NCBI GenBank assembly: GCA_019359615.1
Contig: JAHHHA010000012.1
Span: 62,001-126,000, forward strand
Length of the DNA: 64,000 nucleotides
Direction of reading: 5' to 3'
From: Cyanosarcina radialis HA8281-LM2
GTDB lineage: Bacteria; Cyanobacteriota; Cyanobacteriia; Cyanobacteriales; CCAP-1448
Of this stretch, positions 8,283 to 16,231 are shown piece by piece; the first letter of the stretch is position 1, and each line of letters starts with the position of its first letter. A program made the position numbers and the translations under genes. The notes under the pieces are model-generated. The model saw only the letters and a list, made by a program, of their open reading frames with translations. It was not told the origin of the DNA and made no database searches.

Positions 8283-8996
8283 TTAGTAGTTGTTTGGGTC
8301 GTCATTCATGACCGCCACAATCAGCATTTCTTCCTCGGTTGAAACTGAGTTTGCGCCCTGAATGTTAGCTGCGTCAAAAGGCTGCTCCTGCATATCTTGT
8401 TGGATTGAGTCGCTGGCTTCATTCACTGACTGCTTCGTTTTCTCAGCCGCATTTTTTACCGAATCCGTGGTGTTTTCGATCGCTTGCCCCACACCTCTAA
8501 CTGCACTCTGAACTCCATTAGCACCGCCAGCGACAACTTGCTGCGCTCCGTCTGCAATATTTTGTGTTGCTTCCGAAGCCCCGCCGACAACGGCGTAGCC
8601 TACCCCTTCACCCAAACTCTTAGCGGCCTCACCCACTCCTTTGGCAGTTTCTCCTAAACCTTGGCCGATAGTCCCCAAAGCTTTGCCGACACCGTTGAAA
8701 GCATGGTTGAAGCCTTGAGAAACTCGCTTGCCCGCTAAAGCGCCAATCGTTGCACCAACCAATCCTCCAATTAAAGCCCTAGAAAGCATCGGATTCATTC
8801 CCCCGCTGCTGGGCTGAGAGTCAGATGATTTAGGTGAAGTTTTGACAGCAGTAGCAGATTGAGAACCCGGTTGCGAACCCATACCCACAGTCTCATCTGT
8901 TAAAGGGTTGTAGGCTCCCTTTGATGCCTGACTCGCGGATGGGGCATCATAGATTTGGCTATCGCCGGAAATTTGTTGTGGACTTTGATTAACCAT
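8283..8996 (-). CDS. Glycine-zipper, LEA-like protein (second of a pair)
   Basis: A 237-residue protein starting at ATG 8996 behind AAGGAG. The N-terminal 70 residues are Ser/Gln-rich and look disordered. A glycine zipper (77-89, GGLVGATIGALAG) follows, then Gly/Ala/Val repeats of the type GLGETAKGVGEAAKSLGEGV, and an acidic tail. The plan of zipper then amphipathic repeat equals that of the adjacent 7469-8059 gene, though the primary sequences have drifted. Both face the same way, 223 bases apart. Function is unknown; stress-induced membrane binding is an inference. Confidence 0.75.
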   Translation of the reverse strand: MVNQSPQQISGDSQIYDAPSASQASKGAYNPLTDETVGMGSQPGSQSATAVKTSPKSSDSQPSSGGMNPMLSRALIGGLVGATIGALAGKRVSQGFNHAFNGVGKALGTIGQGLGETAKGVGEAAKSLGEGVGYAVVGGASEATQNIADGAQQVVAGGANGVQSAVRGVGQAIENTTDSVKNAAEKTKQSVNEASDSIQQDMQEQPFDAANIQGANSVSTEEEMLIVAVMNDDPNNY

Positions 8997-9589
8997 GTTT
9001 TGCTCCTTAAATAAGGTGTCTTGGTGAATGCTTGAGATGCTTAAATTCTGCTAATTGGCTTGCTATTTCAAGTTATTAATTGCTCGTAAAGATTCACTCC
9101 CCCTTAAGTAACACCACAACAATTCCAAAGGATCGTTTGAGTGGGTGAGACTTCGCTATACTTTTAACTACACCGATCCAAATCGATCGAATTTATTGTT
9201 GAAATCAAAAAATTATTGCTTAGACAAAGAGGTGTGAAGAGCGATTAACACCTTATCGACTCATTCCCATCCACATTCACCGCTGCTCTGCCCTCTTGCT
9301 CCTCGCGTCCCATATTTCTGCTTCTCTCTCCTCGTCCCTAGTGACTTCATTTTCGATCTGGCTATTAAGTACGGTTTTCGCTACAATAGTTATTGTGGAA
9401 GGTTCTACTGTCAAAAGTAAGAAAGCTTCCCCTCTAGAGGTAAAGACTTAGGTTGATGCTAGGATGTCGATCGCCTACTTACATCGAGTTGGCGAACGAG
9501 ATCGAAGCAGAAACCAGACCGAATTCACAGGCTCAAAGCCTTTGTGGTGTGTGTAAGTGTACTGAGTGTAAGCTAGAGGTAATTCCTGC
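8997..9589. other. Spacer of 593 bases without a recognised gene
   Basis: It separates the minus-strand zipper genes from a plus-strand cluster and must hold promoters for both. I saw no coding frame, strong hairpin or known binding site. The last 60 bases are GTGT-rich. Confidence 0.5.
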
Positions 9590-10060
9590 GTGATTGCTGT
9601 CTCAATGCGTCCAGTTCAGCGCGACTGGAGTACGATTAGCTTCGCTTCTACCCTCTTTCTTCGCCCGATATTGGATCTGCTCCTAGCAAAGATTCCCGGC
9701 GAATGGCAGGCAGATTTAAGACTGGGATTGCAAGAAGCATTGGTCAATGCTGCCAAACACGGCAATCAACTCGATCCCAGCAAGACAGTTGTAGTGCGTT
9801 TCTCGATCGAAAAAGGTCAGTATTCCTGGGTAATATCGGACCAAGGTACGGGGTTTTCTCCCCCAGCGTGCGAGTGTCATACCGAGCTATCCGAAGACAT
9901 TCCTCCTGAAGAGTCGGAAAGAGGTCGAGGCTTGTGTTTGTTGCATCAAATCTTCGATCGGGTTGACTGGAATCCAGAAGGTACGGAGTTGCGTCTCTGC
10001 AAGCAGTCCAAAAATCGCTTCTTGAGGCAGTCGATATTTCGATCGACCGATGACCGATAA
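9590..10060 (+). CDS. Anti-sigma regulatory factor (RsbW-like GHKL ATPase)
   Basis: The 156-residue protein has the three GHKL ATP-binding boxes in order: N box EALVNAAKHGN (49-59), G1 box SDQGTGF (83-89) and G2 box ERGRGLCLL (110-118). Spo0F-type histidine-kinase dimerisation is absent, so it fits stand-alone RsbW/SpoIIAB kinases that phosphorylate STAS anti-anti-sigma proteins in partner switching. No STAS partner or sigma factor is in the window. The start is GTG 9590 after AGAGGT; an in-frame ATG at 9605 is possible. The gene overlaps the next by 11 bases, implying co-translation. Confidence 0.88.
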   Translation: MIAVSMRPVQRDWSTISFASTLFLRPILDLLLAKIPGEWQADLRLGLQEALVNAAKHGNQLDPSKTVVVRFSIEKGQYSWVISDQGTGFSPPACECHTELSEDIPPEESERGRGLCLLHQIFDRVDWNPEGTELRLCKQSKNRFLRQSIFRSTDDR

Positions 10061-10418
10061 GGCCATTAGAATCGCAGCCCTCAAAATTCTTGAGGTTCTC
10101 GCTACTACTCCATTTGCCGAATGCCATCCATTGACCCGCGAGTTTGCTAGCGTACCTGCTCGACCTGGGATCTATGCCTTTCGACACCAACATCAAGGCA
10201 TTCTGTATATTGGAAAATCGTTCGATGTCAGACAGCGGTTGCGGGGCGGTCATAAGGCACTAGGTTGGGCATTCATCGATCGCCTCGAACCCGATGAAGT
10301 TAGAATTGCAGTGGTGAAATTGGGCTACCAATTATGGTTGCAATCCCTGGAAATTGAAGCACTGATGATTCAGACAGCCAGACCACGCTACAACGTTCGT
10401 ATCCGGCAAGAGGAATGA
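10050..10418 (+). CDS. GIY-YIG nuclease-domain protein
   Basis: The 122-residue protein has the catalytic signature PGIYAFRHQHQGILYIGKS (GIY 40-42, YIG 53-55), the arginine RQRLR following it, and a conserved Glu in LEIEALMI with the trailing RPRYN. These define a minimal GIY-YIG endonuclease without other domains. Stand-alone versions may act in DNA repair or on mobile DNA; the role here is unknown. It overlaps the RsbW-like gene and is followed after 6 bases by a small gene, so the three probably form one transcript. Confidence 0.85.
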   Translation: MTDKAIRIAALKILEVLATTPFAECHPLTREFASVPARPGIYAFRHQHQGILYIGKSFDVRQRLRGGHKALGWAFIDRLEPDEVRIAVVKLGYQLWLQSLEIEALMIQTARPRYNVRIRQEE

Positions 10419-10424
10419 ACTCCT

Positions 10425-10643
10425 ATGCAAACGACAACAGAGCATCTTTCATCAGTCGCCGCTCAATCCTTCCTAGAAGCTCTCCCCGATAAGATTAAAG
10501 CAGCGCTGCTCGCATATGCAGCAGAGATTGAATATCCAGTAGAAGCCGTTCTAGAAATGGCGATCGCAGGCTTCCTCGATCCAGACTCGCTGAACTTCGT
10601 AGATTGCCAGCCGCTATCTGCCACAGACAGAGAAAGAAATTAG
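10425..10643 (+). CDS. Small protein of unknown function (72 aa)
   Basis: It starts at ATG 10425, with AGAGGA about 11 bases upstream, and lies directly after the GIY-YIG gene. The predicted protein is helical and acidic, with a central segment (ALLAYAAEIEYPVEAVLEMAIAG, about 28-50) resembling a short DNA-mimic or dimerisation helix, but I recognise no family. Tight spacing with the two upstream genes and consistent codon use support it as real. It could be a partner of the nuclease; there is no sequence proof. Confidence 0.6.
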   Translation: MQTTTEHLSSVAAQSFLEALPDKIKAALLAYAAEIEYPVEAVLEMAIAGFLDPDSLNFVDCQPLSATDRERN

Positions 10644-10668
10644 ACTGAGTTCATCATCGCTCGGAACG

Positions 10669-11214
10669 TCAATTTGATAAGGCGATCGCAAAACCATCTG
10701 GGTGATGAAAGTCGGCTTGCACCCCAGGATGAGTTAGCGCCCAATAGCTAATGTCGCCATTTTTGCTTTTGATAACAGTAGAAATCGCAATTTGTAAGTT
10801 AGTCTCAGGGGAGACGATCGGATCTAGATTCAGTTTTAGATCTAGCAGGAAAGCATTCGATCGCGTCTGCACGCTAAAAGGCAGCAATTCAAAAGCCATT
10901 TCTTCTTCCATCCCTGCTCGATAAGAGGCAAAGCGATAAACATTCCAATCTCCAGCGGGTGAAAGGTTAAACTCCCAATATTGAGAAGAATTTGGCGTAG
11001 CGATAAAAAACTCAAAACAGGTTTCTTCCCAAAGTTCGTGTTTGCGGGCTGGTCGTGCTGAGGGTGAAGCGATCGCAATTTCTGCTAACGTGCCAACAAG
11101 TTGATATGCGATCGTTAGGGTATTAGAGTGCCTAGCGATCTTTCCCGCAATCTCGATATCGGGTAGGGGACTAGATCCAGGGAATGGTTGAAGAGAAAAA
11201 CTTCGATCGTTCAT
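10669..11214 (-). CDS. DOMON-like domain-containing protein
   Basis: The 181-residue protein has no signal peptide. The core contains LWEETCFEFFI and YWEFNLSPAGDWNVYRF, the conserved strand pairs of the cyanobacterial/proteobacterial DOMON-like family. This beta-sandwich resembles sugar- or haem-binding DOMON and carbohydrate-binding domains. Biological role is unknown. It converges on the GIY-YIG cluster. Confidence 0.75.
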   Translation of the reverse strand: MNDRSFSLQPFPGSSPLPDIEIAGKIARHSNTLTIAYQLVGTLAEIAIASPSARPARKHELWEETCFEFFIATPNSSQYWEFNLSPAGDWNVYRFASYRAGMEEEMAFELLPFSVQTRSNAFLLDLKLNLDPIVSPETNLQIAISTVIKSKNGDISYWALTHPGVQADFHHPDGFAIALSN

Positions 11215-11239
11215 TTTGCTTATCTTACCTTGAGTCCAA

Positions 11240-11316
11240 AGAAACCCAACATTCCTGAGACGTTGGGTTTCACTCCGTACCCTGCCTTAAGGCTACGCCT
11301 ACAATCCAACCTACGA
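11240..11316 (-). repeat. GTTGGGTTTC repeat, inverted partner of 7088-7170
   Basis: The reverse complement reads GTAGGTTGGATTGTAGGCGT and ends in GTTGGGTTTC. It is about 93% identical by eye to the 7088 copy over 74 bases, in opposite orientation. It sits just upstream of the TnpB element. Confidence 0.75.
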
Positions 11317-11370
11317 TTAAATATGGCGATATCGGCTATAATCGAAACCATTCACCGGAATAGAGCGGGA

Positions 11371-11431
11371 GCGCTTCCTCCGCCACTTGAAAGGTGGCGG
11401 AGGAAGCGCGAAAAAGAGCGACTTTAGTCGC
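11371..11431. repeat. Two hairpins at the presumed left end of the TnpB element
   Basis: GCGCTTCCTCCGCCAC (11371-11386) pairs perfectly with 11394-11409. A second dyad GCGACTTTAGTCGC follows at 11418-11431. IS200/IS605-type elements carry subterminal hairpins read by the TnpA transposase, so this fits the left end. The exact terminus is not determined. Confidence 0.5.
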
Positions 11432-11478
11432 AGTCAATTCTTTAGACATCAGCACCTCACAAGTGATATAATCATGGG

Positions 11479-12687
11479 ATGAAGCAAACTCTAACTCTGG
11501 TATGTAAGCTTCAACCAACGCCAGAACAAGCTTTTAGCATTGAGGCAATACTTCAAGCGTTTGCGGATGGATGCAACTTTGCCAACGAAACTGTCAAGCC
11601 TAAAGTGACAAACAAAGTAGTCATTCAGGCAGAAGTTTACGAGCAATTGCGTCAAAAGTTTGGATTGAGCGCCAATCAGGCAGTCAGAGTTTGTGCCAGA
11701 GTTGCTGCTAATCGCAAAACAGCAAAATTGCCAAACAAGCCAGTTAAAACATTCAAGCCAACCAGTGCTGATTATGATGCTCGAATCTTTGCTTTCCGAG
11801 AAAAAGATTGGTCGGTGAGTTTGACTTTGCTGGGTGGTCGAGAACACATCAAACTTGATGTTGCTAACTACCAAAAAGGCAAACTGGCTGGGAGAAAGCC
11901 AACTTCTGCAACATTGTGTAAACACCAAGATGGCAGATACTACATCAATATTCAATTGAGCGATGAAACGCCAGAGCCAATCAAATCTAATAACGTAATT
12001 GGAGTTGATTTTGGTAGGCGTGACATCGCCGTAACTTCTCAAGGGGAAAAATGGGACGGGAAAACAATTCAGGAAACTAGAGACAAGTTCTCTGCTGTGA
12101 GAGCTTCGCTTCAGAAAAGAGTCTCGAAAGGCACAAGAACGACACGCCGCAGGGTGCGTAATATCTTGAAACGGCTGTCGGGAAGAGAGCGACGCTATCA
12201 ATCTTGGTTGAACCATAACATCAGCAAAAACCTCATTGAAACCGCTAAAACACAAAATGCTGTGGTGGCGATTGAAGATTTGACTGGCATTCGAGAAAGA
12301 ACTAATCAAAAACCTCGCAACAAAACTGAGCGTAGGCGTTCTAACAGTTGGGCTTTTCATCAACTTCGCTTCTTTTTGGAATACAAAGGAAAGCGAGAAG
12401 GCGTTGAAGTTATTGCGGTCAATCCCGATTATACCAGTCAAACTTGCCACGCTTGCAACCATATTGGATTGCGAAGTGACAAGCGATTTAAGTGTGGTAA
12501 TTGCGGTTGGCATGGTGACGCTGATTTAAACGGTGCAATCAATATTTCAAAACTTGGGGCAGTGTTTGTAAGCCTGCCTGGAGGCTCGAATTTAAGTTGT
12601 TCTTTAAACCGCGATGATTCAGGGCTGCTAAAAGACTCCTTAAGGTTGTGCGTGGGCGAAAGCCCCCGTGCTTCAGCAGGGGGTTAG
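11479..12687 (+). CDS. tnpB: IS200/IS605-family TnpB, RNA-guided nuclease
   Basis: The 402-residue protein keeps all RuvC residues: Asp177 (GVDFGRRDIAV), Glu266 (AIEDLTG) and Asp349 (DADLNGAINI). It also keeps the C4 zinc ribbon Cys323, Cys326, Cys339, Cys342. Length and domain order match active TnpB. TnpB cuts DNA guided by an omega RNA made from the 3' end of its own transcript. No TnpA lies nearby, so this is a solo element dependent on TnpA in trans. The last ~45 codons (after Gly360) are low in conservation and overlap the omega RNA. An antisense frame at 11491-12513 is a shadow. Confidence 0.95.
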   Translation: MKQTLTLVCKLQPTPEQAFSIEAILQAFADGCNFANETVKPKVTNKVVIQAEVYEQLRQKFGLSANQAVRVCARVAANRKTAKLPNKPVKTFKPTSADYDARIFAFREKDWSVSLTLLGGREHIKLDVANYQKGKLAGRKPTSATLCKHQDGRYYINIQLSDETPEPIKSNNVIGVDFGRRDIAVTSQGEKWDGKTIQETRDKFSAVRASLQKRVSKGTRTTRRRVRNILKRLSGRERRYQSWLNHNISKNLIETAKTQNAVVAIEDLTGIRERTNQKPRNKTERRRSNSWAFHQLRFFLEYKGKREGVEVIAVNPDYTSQTCHACNHIGLRSDKRFKCGNCGWHGDADLNGAINISKLGAVFVSLPGGSNLSCSLNRDDSGLLKDSLRLCVGESPRASAGG

Positions 12688-12690
12688 CTT
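12550..12690 (+). ncRNA. Predicted omega (reRNA) scaffold at the TnpB 3' end
   Basis: By analogy with other TnpB elements, the scaffold should overlap the end of tnpB and run to the right end of the element. Here that stretch includes GGGCGAAAGCCC (12654-12665), a GNRA-loop hairpin, and CTTCAGCAGGGGG. The guide would be the roughly 16-20 bases after the right end, near TTAGCTTACCAGCCAG. The element boundary and both RNA ends are inferred, not seen. Confidence 0.45.
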
Positions 12691-12773
12691 ACCAGCCAGA
12701 TTTGATTCTCGACTTCCCTACAGAGACATCGATCGCAAAACTGTTGCTACCCGAACTCGAACGCCCCTCAGTT

Positions 12774-13322
12774 ATGACGATTACCCTCGCCAGATTCACC
12801 GTTGCAGAATACCATCATCTGGTGGAAACGGGTGTATTTGAGGGCCGCGCTGTCGAGTTATTAGAGGGATTTATTGTCGAAATGGCTCCAGAAGGTCCGG
12901 GACACTCAGACTCGATCCGAGAATCCGCCGATTGGCTGTGGGCGAACTTGCACGACAGGGCAAAAGTCAGCGAAGCTCATCCCGTCACTCTGCCCCAAAG
13001 CGAGCCAGAACCGGATATTGCCCTCGTCGTCAACCAACGATACCGCGATCGCCATCCCTCCGTCCCAGATATTTTTCTGCTGGTTGAAGTAGCTAACTCA
13101 TCCCTAGAAAAAGACCTTAACGAGAAAATGAGAGCCTATGCCAGTGCTGGAATTCCAGAATACTGGTTAGTCGATTTACTCAACCAGCGAGTAATTGTCA
13201 TGCGCCAGCCCCAAGGCGATCGCTATCGGCTTAGCCAGGAATATACCACGGGCACGATTTCTCCGCTTCAGTTTCCCGATGTCAACGTTCCAGTTACCCT
13301 GCTCTTGGGCATAGAAAATTAA
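12774..13322 (+). CDS. Uma2-family (DUF820) PD-(D/E)XK nuclease-like protein
   Basis: I chose ATG 12774 (MTITLARF), because the open frame further upstream runs into the TnpB end. The 182-residue product has the Uma2 order: a first helix with Glu in AVELLEGFIVEMAP, then EPDIALV, FLLVEVANSS and a lysine in LNEKMRAYASAGIPEYWLVD. These are the PD-(D/E)XK positions. Uma2 proteins are very numerous in cyanobacteria and their task is unknown. The TnpB right end lies about 85 bases upstream, so its original promoter may have been displaced. Confidence 0.88.
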   Translation: MTITLARFTVAEYHHLVETGVFEGRAVELLEGFIVEMAPEGPGHSDSIRESADWLWANLHDRAKVSEAHPVTLPQSEPEPDIALVVNQRYRDRHPSVPDIFLLVEVANSSLEKDLNEKMRAYASAGIPEYWLVDLLNQRVIVMRQPQGDRYRLSQEYTTGTISPLQFPDVNVPVTLLLGIEN

Positions 13323-13324
13323 GG

Positions 13325-13352
13325 TAGCCATATCGTTGAGACGATATGGCTA
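13325..13352. terminator. Bidirectional 12-bp hairpin terminator
   Basis: TAGCCATATCGT (13325-13336), loop TGAG, and the exact complement at 13341-13352 fill the 30-base gap between convergent stop codons (13322 and 13353). Confidence 0.7.
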
Positions 13353-14447
13353 TTACAGATCGCAAACAATGTTGCGAATAGCTTGTTCCTGCGCTTCAAT
13401 GCTCTCGGTGAGCTTAAATTGGACGATCGCTCGGCACAAATTATGTTCTGGGTATGCGACCTTAAAATAGACGTTGCCATCTAAATAGTCGGTAAAAAAC
13501 CTCAATCCCAACTCAAAAGCGATCAGACGGATGGCATCGTAGAGATATTCGCAATCGCGATCGGTCAGAAACTCTCTAGCTACTGCCAAATAGCCCTGCA
13601 AAACTGCTTGGGCTAAATCGGGTTCAAACCGCACGTTCTCCCAATCTTGAGTTTCTTCTCCCAAAGGATTGCAGCCCGATCGCAAGCAGTCGCCAATATC
13701 GTAATGCACTAATCCTGGCTTCACGGTGTCTAAGTCAATCATGCCGATCGCTTGTTTGGTGGTAGAGTCGATCGTCACGTTGTTAATCTTGGGATCGCCG
13801 TGCATTAACCGCAGCGGTAGCTTACCTGCGGCTTTGGCATCTTCGAGAACGTGCGCCCAAGCTTGGCGAGCGTCGATAAATTGCCTGCAATAATTTACTT
13901 CTGGCGATGGGCAGATCTGGTTTTTTGCCAGCACTTGTTGATAGTGCTGCAAGTAGTTGGGGGTGATGTGAAATCCTTCTAAGGTGTCAGCTAGCCTGTT
14001 TGGGGGCAGATCGCTCATCAGGTTGTGGAACATTCCCAACGCATAGCCGACTTCTTGGGCGTGTTCTAGATTTTGGATGGTATCAAAACACTGGGAATTT
14101 TCAATAAAGCTAATTGCCCGCCAGCACAAACCGTCGGGATCGAGCCAACGATCGCAGCCATCTTGGGTCAGCAATACTCGCGGCACTTCCCAGCGGCGAC
14201 CGGAATCGAGAGGACAACGTTCTAGGCGATCGCGAACGTGCTGGGTGAAAATACACATATTCCGCATCACCAATTGCGGCTGTCGAAACACCTCCGTATT
14301 GATCCGTTGCAGAACGAAGTGCTTTTCTGCTGCTGAATCCAAAGTCACTAAAAAGGTGTCATTGATATTGCCGTTCCCAAAAGCTTGGATGCTAACGAGT
14401 TGGCCTTGTGGTTTGAATTGGTCTGCAACGGTTACAAGCTTGTCCAA
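13353..14447 (-). CDS. APH-family phosphotransferase, sugar-kinase-like
   Basis: The 364-residue protein has the aminoglycoside/choline kinase fold: GNGNINDTFLV (nucleotide loop), VLQRIN, the catalytic loop LMHGDPKINN and the metal site IGMIDLDTVKPG. The order and wording are close to N-acetylhexosamine 1-kinase (NahK) and similar sugar 1-kinases rather than antibiotic-resistance kinases. It would phosphorylate a small sugar or amino sugar in the cytosol. The neighbouring gene beyond the repeat is a sugar-binding lipoprotein, a loose link to sugar use. The substrate is unproven. Confidence 0.8.
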   Translation of the reverse strand: MDKLVTVADQFKPQGQLVSIQAFGNGNINDTFLVTLDSAAEKHFVLQRINTEVFRQPQLVMRNMCIFTQHVRDRLERCPLDSGRRWEVPRVLLTQDGCDRWLDPDGLCWRAISFIENSQCFDTIQNLEHAQEVGYALGMFHNLMSDLPPNRLADTLEGFHITPNYLQHYQQVLAKNQICPSPEVNYCRQFIDARQAWAHVLEDAKAAGKLPLRLMHGDPKINNVTIDSTTKQAIGMIDLDTVKPGLVHYDIGDCLRSGCNPLGEETQDWENVRFEPDLAQAVLQGYLAVAREFLTDRDCEYLYDAIRLIAFELGLRFFTDYLDGNVYFKVAYPEHNLCRAIVQFKLTESIEAQEQAIRNIVCDL

Positions 14448-14563
14448 GGTTTTGCCTCTTCCTTTTAGCTGCGATCGATGGCTTATAGCTTAAACCAAAA
14501 GTGCCAAATTCACGCCGACGATAATTATTAAAAGTTTTTTTATAAGTCCCGCTATACGTGGTT

Positions 14564-14708
14564 TGCCCTCATCCCCCAGCCCCTTCTCCCCAGGGAGAAG
14601 GGGAGCCGGAGTCCAGCCAGTTCCCAGTTCAGTCGCCATCAATTCTCCATGGCCAATGCAGGTAGTTAAAGTCCCTCTCCCGTGGGAGAGGGATTTAGGG
14701 TGAGGGCG
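14564..14708. repeat. Dispersed CCTCACCCC/CTCTCCC repeat, copy 3 (interrupted)
   Basis: The ends match copy 2 (5065-5154), but about 55 unrelated bases split the two dyads. It fills the 373-base spacer between the kinase-like gene and the lipoprotein, with no gene visible. Confidence 0.7.
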
Positions 14709-14820
14709 AGATGTGTGTACACCGTAGCCTCATAGGAGAGGGAAAAGGAAGTTGATTTTTACTGGAGAGGGGGATTGAGGGGGTAAGGGCTGGAAAGTGA
14801 ATCAAATAGACTGGCTATAT

Positions 14821-16125
14821 TTATCTAGAGTTGCAGTTTAGCCCGCTGGTATCGGAAATTTCTCGATTGGCGGTTATTTGGGCCTTCTGCATAGCCGATC
14901 GCAAAGATTGTTCGCCCAGCAGGGCGCTAATAAATTGATTGTTAAAGTTAGCGTTAACTATCGGTAGGTTCTCATCTGTTTGCCAAACAGTGCCGTATTC
15001 TACTCCTTTAACAAAAGCAGCTTGCTGAGGACTTCGATCGTAATTCAAATCTGCTAAAACCGATCTACGACTCGGAAAAGCTATTCCTCCTTTAGCCCAA
15101 GATTTCATCCCTTGCTTGCCAGTTAAATATGAAATTAATTGCCACGCTGCTGCTTTATTTTTAGCTTTTTTATTCATGACGTAAGCCACCGTATAAATCA
15201 TGGTTCCAGGTTTGCCATTAATTGTAGGAACCTCAGTAGTGGCAAAATCGAGTTGCGAAAAGTCTTTTTGAATAAAGGGAATCAACCAAGGTCCTTCTAT
15301 TGCCATGGCGACTTTACCTCCAGCAAACATATCGGTTCCCGAACTAGCACCTACTTCTGAAGGTTGCGCGGCCGATTTATCTTGGCGATATTGATTAATA
15401 ATTAACTCCAATCCTTTACTGCTTTCTTCAGTAGCAAAGGCAGCACACCCCTGGCGATCGCTTAATTTCCCCCCAAAGGCTTTCAACATAAAATATTGCC
15501 TAGCTAGTTCGGGCGCAATCCCCAATCCATACGTATCGATTCTACCATCTCGATCTCGATCGACCGTCAGTTTTTTGGAATAGTCGGTCAGTTCGTTCCA
15601 AGTAGTTGGAGGTTTGGTTAGATCGGCTTCTCGAAAATATTTTTTGTTATAAAACAGCACCAAGGGGGAAAAATCTTTTGGCAATCCATAGATGCGATCG
15701 CTAGACCGAAAAGCATTTAGCAATATTGGTTGAAAATCTCGAACGTCGAATTCAGGAGTAATATAAGAATCTAGTGGTTCTAAAACGTTATTTTTTATTA
15801 ATAAGGGCGCTTCAAACGCATCTAAGTAAAACACATCGGGGGCGGCATCACCAATCAACCTAGTTTTGATGACATCCATATATTGCTCGTTAATAGTTTC
15901 ATATTTCACGTTGATTTGAGGATGTTTGGCTTCAAATTCTTGAATGACTTGTTTTAATAACTCCTGTTCGCTCGGACTGCTTTGCCAACCGCTGAGCTTG
16001 ACCGTAACGGTTTTCTCTTCATTGCTAGCTCCACAACTAGTTAGAGATATAATAATGGGCAGCAACCCGATAAAAATTTTGCCTAGTAATAATTTGCCTG
16101 GGCGATTAAAATTGCGGTTATACAA
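14821..16125 (-). CDS. ABC-type sugar-binding lipoprotein
   Basis: The frame is open to an ATG at 16233, but that would put 66 residues before the lipobox and overlap the divergent gene. TTG 16125 is preferred: it has AGGTGGA 7 bases upstream and gives a normal signal, with Cys31 in SLTSC as the lipidated residue. The ~434-residue product is a family 1 extracellular solute-binding protein (SGWQSSPSEQELLKQVIQEF, TGPW-like EGPWLIPF). A calcium-type loop DRDRDGRID is present. It would capture sugars outside the inner membrane. No permease or ATPase gene is nearby. Confidence 0.85.
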   Translation of the reverse strand: MYNRNFNRPGKLLLGKIFIGLLPIIISLTSCGASNEEKTVTVKLSGWQSSPSEQELLKQVIQEFEAKHPQINVKYETINEQYMDVIKTRLIGDAAPDVFYLDAFEAPLLIKNNVLEPLDSYITPEFDVRDFQPILLNAFRSSDRIYGLPKDFSPLVLFYNKKYFREADLTKPPTTWNELTDYSKKLTVDRDRDGRIDTYGLGIAPELARQYFMLKAFGGKLSDRQGCAAFATEESSKGLELIINQYRQDKSAAQPSEVGASSGTDMFAGGKVAMAIEGPWLIPFIQKDFSQLDFATTEVPTINGKPGTMIYTVAYVMNKKAKNKAAAWQLISYLTGKQGMKSWAKGGIAFPSRRSVLADLNYDRSPQQAAFVKGVEYGTVWQTDENLPIVNANFNNQFISALLGEQSLRSAMQKAQITANREISDTSGLNCNSR

Positions 16126-16231
16126 ACAAAGTCCACCTGCGCGGACTGGAGGAAAACCTGGAGATTTAAACCGGATTTGAGATAATCTAGTAAATATCCG
16201 CTCGATCGTATCTAAATTAGAATAGTTAATC

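Noticed and set aside
9744-10253. 169-codon minus-strand frame opposite the RsbW-like and GIY-YIG genes
   Set aside because: Covers two genes with clear motifs on the other strand; no ribosome site or family.
11491-12513. 340-codon open frame antisense to tnpB
   Set aside because: Lies wholly opposite an intact gene with all catalytic residues; its sequence is rich in Ser/Phe/Cys with no motif. Treated as a shadow.
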